Shown in pieces: positions 59,966-64,000 of a stretch of DNA of 64,000 nt. A model generated the notes under the pieces. It worked only from the letters and a program-made list of their open reading frames with translations, was not told where the DNA came from and did not search any database. Source of the stretch: Pseudomonas aestuarii (GTDB lineage Bacteria > Pseudomonadota > Gammaproteobacteria > Pseudomonadales > Pseudomonadaceae); contig NZ_JAQJZJ010000003.1 of the NCBI RefSeq assembly GCF_027988105.1, positions 124,001-188,000 on the forward strand. The letters run 5' to 3'. The translations under genes and the position numbers were made by a program. Position 1 is the first letter of the stretch, and every line of letters starts with the position of its first letter.

Positions 59966-60745
59966 ATGGATCTGCAAATTGACGGCCGTAAGGCCATTGT
60001 CTGTGCGTCATCCCGTGGTCTGGGCAAAGCCTGTGCACTGGCCCTGGTACAAGAAGGCTGTGAGGTGGTGATCAACGGCCGCGATGCTGGGCAACTGGCC
60101 CGGACCGCGGCCGAGATCATGGCCTTGACCGGACATCAGCCACTCGCGGTGGTTGCCGATGTCGGTAGCGAGGCCGGGCGTGCCGCCCTCTTGGCTGCCT
60201 GCCCGGAGCCGGACATCCTGATCACGAACAATGGCGGGCCTGCTCCGGGGCGCATCGAGGAGTGGGACCATGCCGCCTGGTTAACGGCCGTGGAGGCCAA
60301 CATGCTCTCGGCGATTCTGTTGATCCAGGCCGTGGTCGGCGGCATGCGCGCCCGGCGTTTCGGACGGATCGTCAATATCACTTCGGCCATGGTCAAGTCG
60401 CCGCGCCTGCCACTTGGTCTTTCCACCGCAGCCCGAGCCGGTCTGACGGCCTTTTCCAAGGCGCTGGCCAACGAAGTCGTGCGTGACAACGTCACCCTGA
60501 ATAACTTGTTGCCGGAGCGTATCGAAACTGATCGGTTGCAGTTCATGACCGCGCAGTTGGCCAAGCACAAGGGCTGCAGCTTGGAACAGGCGCGGGTGGA
60601 AATGCTCCGGCCGATTCCGGCCCGGCGCTTCGGTACAGCCGAAGAGTTTGCCGCGGCCTGCGCGTTCTTCTGCTCGGTCCAGGCCAGCTATATCACCGGG
60701 CAGAACTTGCAAGTGGATGGCGGCAGCTATGCCGGGCTGATCTAG
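59966..60745 (+). CDS. SDR-fold protein lacking the YxxxK motif
   Basis: SDR-family protein of 259 residues. It has an unusual cofactor loop (CASSRGLG), TNNGGPAPG for NNAG, and catalytic Ser in NITSAMVKS. Where YxxxK should follow, the sequence is LGLSTAARAGLTAF, without tyrosine or lysine. This pattern recurs in a branch of FabG-like proteins whose activity is not established, so a lyase, isomerase or binding role is possible. A GGGGAAG ribosome site precedes the ATG. Divergent from the TetR gene and converging on a VOC gene. Confidence 0.85.
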   Translation: MDLQIDGRKAIVCASSRGLGKACALALVQEGCEVVINGRDAGQLARTAAEIMALTGHQPLAVVADVGSEAGRAALLAACPEPDILITNNGGPAPGRIEEWDHAAWLTAVEANMLSAILLIQAVVGGMRARRFGRIVNITSAMVKSPRLPLGLSTAARAGLTAFSKALANEVVRDNVTLNNLLPERIETDRLQFMTAQLAKHKGCSLEQARVEMLRPIPARRFGTAEEFAAACAFFCSVQASYITGQNLQVDGGSYAGLI

Positions 60746-60772
60746 CTGCAGCCCAGGTTGCGCAGCAGTCGG

Positions 60773-61180
60773 TCATGCCTTGCAACGGGCTTTCCAGTCA
60801 GGCGGGGCGGCTTCTGTCTGGGCGAAGTCCAGCTCCACCTCGACCCCGTTGGGGTCGTTGCAGAACAGTTGCCAGGTGCGGGTTTCGCCCGGCGCGCGAA
60901 TGATGCGAAAGGCGATGCCATGCTGATCCAGGCGCTCAAGGGTGGTCGCCAGACCCTCGGCGCGAAAGGCCATGTGATCGAGAACCCCGCGGCGCGGCTC
61001 GGGCATCCGTTCGACGGCAACCACGTGCAGGACCGGATGGGCGCCGACGTACAGCCAGTAGCCGGCAACCGGGAAGGGCGGACGCGGCCCTTCGCGTAAG
61101 CCAAGTACCTCGACATAGAAGTGGCGAGTGCCCTGCAGCTGATCGGTGACGATGGTGAAGTGATCCATGCGCGTAATCAT
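60773..61180 (-). CDS. Single-domain VOC (glyoxalase-fold) protein
   Basis: VOC-superfamily protein of 135 residues. Two beta-alpha-beta-beta-beta modules are visible: MDHFTIVTDQLQGTRHFYVE at the start and LDHMAFRAEGLATTLERLDQ in the middle. Probable metal ligands are the histidine in MDHF, the histidine in LDHM and the glutamate in GVEVELDF. The family includes glyoxalases, epimerases and dioxygenases. Converges on the neighbouring SDR gene with 28 bases between, and faces away from the flavoprotein gene. Confidence 0.82.
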   Translation of the reverse strand: MITRMDHFTIVTDQLQGTRHFYVEVLGLREGPRPPFPVAGYWLYVGAHPVLHVVAVERMPEPRRGVLDHMAFRAEGLATTLERLDQHGIAFRIIRAPGETRTWQLFCNDPNGVEVELDFAQTEAAPPDWKARCKA

Positions 61181-61439
61181 GCTGTTTCCTTGAATGAGCT
61201 TAATGCGGCACTGCGCTTGTTTCGCCGAACTGGCCGCGCTGATAGCGAGTGCACTTGCGTTGTTAGCCCGATGCTACAAGTGGGTTCTCTCCCAACCAAG
61301 GTATCTGGCCGTTTTCGTTTGACTCAAGGTCAAACGGATGCGCTGCCGCTCTGGCGGCTTATTCGTTAGGGTAATACTTGGCAATCGCAGCGAACTGCGT
61401 TGCGATTTCTCGATAAGTCTAATAACGGAGATCGGCCCA

Positions 61440-61532
61440 ATGAATCTTCAACCCACTGTCTCAAATTATCTGGCGATCATCGCATCGATTGCGGCCGCCC
61501 TGGCCGAGGCACAGGCGCAGGGAAACGCATAG
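61440..61532 (+). CDS. Possible 30-residue peptide
   Basis: Frame MNLQPTVSNYLAIIASIAAA continuing to EAQAQGNA, preceded by GGAG nine bases before the ATG and an AT-rich stretch. A hydrophobic middle with a polar Ala/Gln tail resembles a short membrane or leader peptide. It could equally be the leftover 5' end of a deleted gene. No family is recognised. Confidence 0.3.
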   Translation: MNLQPTVSNYLAIIASIAAALAEAQAQGNA

Positions 61533-61885
61533 TGGCCAGCAGGCAGTTTCATTACCGCGTTTCAATAGTTCGGACGTGCTGTGCGCAGTGTTAGTGCCGT
61601 GTGCGGGCTCTTGTTGAACTGACTCTTTTTTTTGCTGAGCGGCTGTTGCCGGTCAGCCTATATAGCGCGCAGGAGGCGGGTTGCCTGGCGGTAAGGCCTT
61701 CGGCCTGACCCAGGCGAGTCTCTTGCAAACGATTGAATATGGCTGGTTCGTCCTTGCCGGATCAAGTGACGTGCGAGTTGGTTGCCTCGACGATTATCCG
61801 CGCATGGATGATCCGATAACGGACCAGGCCATTGAAGTGCACACAAGTTGGCTGGCGTCATATCGACCAGCCATGGAGAGCAAAT
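61533..61885. other. Intergenic region before the flavoprotein gene
   Basis: About 350 bases with no convincing gene. A 72-codon open frame here lacks a family and a ribosome site. The end carries GGAGAGC (61875-61881), the ribosome site of the flavoprotein gene; the rest presumably contains its promoter. Confidence 0.5.
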
Positions 61886-63544
61886 ATGACGTTGAGTAAT
61901 GCCGAGTTCGATGTCCTCGTTGTTGGGGGCGGACACAATGGCCTGACCGCCGGGTGCTACCTGGCCGCCGAGGGCAACAAGGTGATGGTGCTGGAGGCGC
62001 AGGCTAAGGTCGGCGGCATGGCATCTTCCGGTTACCTGATTCCCGAGGCTCCCGAGCATCTGGTGCATCCTTGCGCATTGGACATGATGTCAATGCGAGT
62101 GCATGCCCATGTGCCCGTTGAACTGGAGCTGGATCGCCATGGTTTCCAGGCGGTCGAATACTCGCCTGGTTATGTTTATCTGCACCCGGACGGCACCTCG
62201 GTAGTGTTCTGGCGTGACGCCAGCAGAACCGCCGAAGAAATCCGCCGCTACAGCCAGCGTGATGCCGACGCCTACCTGGCGTTCGTCAAGGTGCTGGATG
62301 TGTTCATCGACATGGCGCTGCCGATGATGCGGGCCGACCCGGCCAAGTTCAATTTGGGCACCAAGCTCAAGGTGCTAGGAACCGTGTTGAGAAATCGCAA
62401 ACTCAAACCCGAATTGATGGCATTGATGACTGGCTCGGCCTACCAGGCGGCGCTGGAACGTTTCGAGCACCCGGTAACCATCTCCGCCATGTGCGCGCTG
62501 ACCGGGCTGGCCGGTGTGATCACGGCGGATGGCAGCGGCATCTACTACGCCTTGGTGGCCTTCCTCCATCGCTTTGGCGTGGGCCGGGTGATCGGCGGCA
62601 TGCAGAAGCTCAGCGACGCGCTGCGTTCGCGCTTCGAGGAGCTGGGCGGCGAGGTGATGACCTCGGCCTCGGTGAGCGAGATCGTCGCCGTGGACGGCAA
62701 GGTACGCGGCGTGCGCCTGGCGGACGGCCAGGAGTTCCATGCCCGTGTGGTAGTCGCCAGTTGCCACCCCAAGGTGGCACTGGAAATGGTCACTCCGGGA
62801 GCAATCGAACAGCAACTGTTGACCCGTGTGGCGTTGGCGCCGGCCAACGCCCATGGTGCCGGCCCGGTCAAGCTGGACCTGGCCCTGAACGGACAGATAT
62901 CGGTGCCGCGTTTCGAGGCCATGCGCGGCGACGGCATCGACCTGCGCAAGGCCTGCCTGTTGATCGGTACCGCCGAGGCGGTGCTGGAGAACTTCGCCGC
63001 CAGTGCGCGCGGCGAGGTGCCACGCCTGCCTTACATCACCTTCGCCGCACCCAGTGCCGTCGACCCGTCGCAGGCACCGAGCGGCCAGGACGTGCTGTAC
63101 GTGTACCCGCCGGCCATGCCGGTCAATCCCGTCGAAGGCTGGGATGCACTGCGCGAGCGGGTAGCCGATCAGCTGATCAGCCAGATCAGCGAATACATCG
63201 AGGGCGTGCGTGAAGACACCATTATTGGTCGCCGTCTCGAGGCCGCGCCGGATTTCACCGCGCGCTTGAACACGGTGAATGGCTGTGTCGTGCACATCGA
63301 CACGACCAGCCTGCGTTCCAGCAGCATGCGCCCGGCCCTTGGTCTGGGCGGCGATACCCTACCGGTCGAAGGCCTCTACTTCGGCAGTGCCGGCATCCAC
63401 CCCGGTGGTGGTGTCAACGGCATGGCGGGGCGTCTGGCTGCCCAGCGGGTCAAGCGTTACCTGGGTAAGCGTGCAAGCGACCGAACAGCGGCACCGGCAG
63501 GTGCCAGCCAGCAAGCTGTTGGCCAGTCCACGCCTGGGGCGTGA
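61886..63544 (+). CDS. Phytoene-desaturase-like NAD(P)/FAD oxidoreductase
   Basis: Flavoprotein of 552 residues with an N-terminal FAD fold DVLVVGGGHNGLTAGCYLAA, the adjoining GGMASSG, and the C-terminal FAD segment LYFGSAGIHPGGGVNGMAGR. It belongs to the phytoene desaturase/carotenoid isomerase-related group, whose members desaturate, isomerise or saturate conjugated hydrophobic chains. The start at 61886 has GGAGAG upstream and gives the FAD fold at residue 8; a longer frame adds an unlikely leader. It is followed by a P450 gene on the same strand, so both may act on the same hydrophobic compound. It is not part of a carotenoid synthesis cluster here. Confidence 0.85.
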   Translation: MTLSNAEFDVLVVGGGHNGLTAGCYLAAEGNKVMVLEAQAKVGGMASSGYLIPEAPEHLVHPCALDMMSMRVHAHVPVELELDRHGFQAVEYSPGYVYLHPDGTSVVFWRDASRTAEEIRRYSQRDADAYLAFVKVLDVFIDMALPMMRADPAKFNLGTKLKVLGTVLRNRKLKPELMALMTGSAYQAALERFEHPVTISAMCALTGLAGVITADGSGIYYALVAFLHRFGVGRVIGGMQKLSDALRSRFEELGGEVMTSASVSEIVAVDGKVRGVRLADGQEFHARVVVASCHPKVALEMVTPGAIEQQLLTRVALAPANAHGAGPVKLDLALNGQISVPRFEAMRGDGIDLRKACLLIGTAEAVLENFAASARGEVPRLPYITFAAPSAVDPSQAPSGQDVLYVYPPAMPVNPVEGWDALRERVADQLISQISEYIEGVREDTIIGRRLEAAPDFTARLNTVNGCVVHIDTTSLRSSSMRPALGLGGDTLPVEGLYFGSAGIHPGGGVNGMAGRLAAQRVKRYLGKRASDRTAAPAGASQQAVGQSTPGA

Positions 63545-63618
63545 GCGCGGCCGTCCGGCCATTGATCGGTTGGGGCTCCACAGGGGCCGGTGCGGCGAGC
63601 CGCGCCGCCCGACAGGTC

Positions 63619-63642
63619 AATGGCAATGACAATGACAATGAC
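63619..63642 (+). repeat. Hexanucleotide tandem repeat upstream of second P450
   Basis: AATGGC followed by three perfect AATGAC units (63625-63642), 25 bases before the P450 start codon and next to its ribosome site. Copy-number change would alter spacing of promoter or leader elements by 6-base steps without touching a reading frame. Confidence 0.85.
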
Positions 63643-63666
63643 AATTCAATAGAGCGAGAAGTGAAC

Positions 63667-64000
63667 ATGAGTGCTACCCCTAACGAGTCCCCAATCGATC
63701 TCAAGAGTGCCTACGCCGCGGTATCGGCAACCTACCTGGGCACGAACCTGGACATCCATAAAGCGTGCCGGGAGCAGCGCCTGAAATCCCCCGTCTACCA
63801 AGGCGACTTCATCACCCAGTTCGGTGTGCCGACCAATGCCGGCATCCAGCAGGGGACGCGGCCGACCTTCGCCCTGTTCAAGTACCAGGACGTGATGGCG
63901 GTGTTGCGCGACGGCAATACTTTCACCAGTGGCTTCATCGCCGAGGGCCTGGGCGCCTTCTTCGATGGCCTGGTGATCCTGGCCATGGACGGCGAGCCGC
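63667..64000 (+). CDS. Cytochrome P450, 3' end outside window
   Basis: N-terminal 111 residues of a second P450. KACREQRLKSPVYQ and FALFKYQDVMAVLRDGNTFT match the meander after the A-helix and the B-helix start of soluble bacterial P450s, and VILAMDGEP opens the segment that continues as H-x-x-x-R in the family. The heme-binding region lies beyond the window. It follows the phytoene-desaturase-like gene by 122 bases. It is not a close copy of the P450 at 37441. Confidence 0.85.
   Translation, partial: MSATPNESPIDLKSAYAAVSATYLGTNLDIHKACREQRLKSPVYQGDFITQFGVPTNAGIQQGTRPTFALFKYQDVMAVLRDGNTFTSGFIAEGLGAFFDGLVILAMDGEP

Noticed and set aside
61681..61899. A 72-codon plus-strand frame before the flavoprotein gene
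   Set aside because: No ribosome site, no recognisable family, and it overlaps the start of the flavoprotein gene.
61886..63544. Carotenoid biosynthesis gene
   Set aside because: No phytoene synthase or other crt genes nearby; the protein only belongs to the wider phytoene-desaturase-like flavoprotein group.
1..64000. CRISPR arrays, rRNA and tRNA genes, attachment sites at a tRNA
   Set aside because: No regularly spaced repeats, no rRNA-like blocks and no cloverleaf with CCA-type end were seen on reading; faint matches were not convincing.

Overview
The window looks like chromosomal DNA of a Pseudomonas-type gammaproteobacterium. The evidence is the gene order of the leucine/isovalerate (liu) operon on the minus strand (liuR-liuA-liuB-liuC-liuD-liuE plus a thiolase), short palindromic REP elements, GC-rich codon use from about 13.5 kb onward, and the Pseudomonas-style families in the catabolic half. 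No rRNA, tRNA or CRISPR array was seen.

Region 1 (1-13.5 kb) is a mobile/accessory patchwork. An AT-rich tniA-tniB-tniQ transposition module (5' end outside the window) abuts a Tn4651-like cointegrate-resolution pair: a tyrosine recombinase (tnpS-like) and a divergent KfrA-type coiled-coil protein (tnpT-like), with a palindromic site between them. A second, broken tnpT-like gene lies beyond tnpS. Next come a type I restriction hsdR remnant, a compact XRE / winged-helix-like protein / SF2 helicase cassette whose promoter is overlapped by repeated GCGGAT half-sites, an Xre/MbcA/ParS antitoxin without its RES toxin, a truncated AAA ATPase, an IS66 remnant with one end, and the tail of a TPP enzyme. 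This is a decayed defence and mobility island; the helicase cassette is its best intact candidate for an uncharacterised defence system.

Region 2 (12.8-25.9 kb, minus strand) holds a TetR regulator, acetyl-CoA acetyltransferase, HMG-CoA lyase, both methylcrotonyl-CoA carboxylase subunits, methylglutaconyl-CoA hydratase, isovaleryl-CoA dehydrogenase, the MerR regulator LiuR with a probable operator, and a fused indolepyruvate ferredoxin oxidoreductase-type protein. These convert isovaleryl-CoA to acetyl-CoA and acetoacetate.

Region 3 (26-64 kb, mostly plus strand) is a large catabolic and transport island for an unidentified hydrophobic compound. It has three separate DUF1302 (outer-membrane barrel) / DUF1329 (periplasmic) gene pairs; the third is followed by a YCF48-type periplasmic propeller and an MMPL/RND transporter. 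Around them are a P450cam-like P450 - [3Fe-4S] ferredoxin - GMC alcohol dehydrogenase - aldehyde dehydrogenase operon, a second P450 (cut by the window end) behind a phytoene-desaturase-like flavoprotein, two small limonene-epoxide-hydrolase-like proteins with the Arg-x-Asp...Asp triad, five SDRs (two lacking YxxxK), an MDR reductase, an enoyl-CoA hydratase, two VOC proteins, a phosphotransferase-fold protein, an MFS transporter and four local regulators. Together they suggest hydroxylation, oxidation to an acid, CoA-level breakdown and dedicated envelope transport. The neighbouring liu operon and the epoxide-hydrolase-like proteins make an isoprenoid/terpenoid substrate the leading hypothesis, but the substrate is not shown by the sequence.
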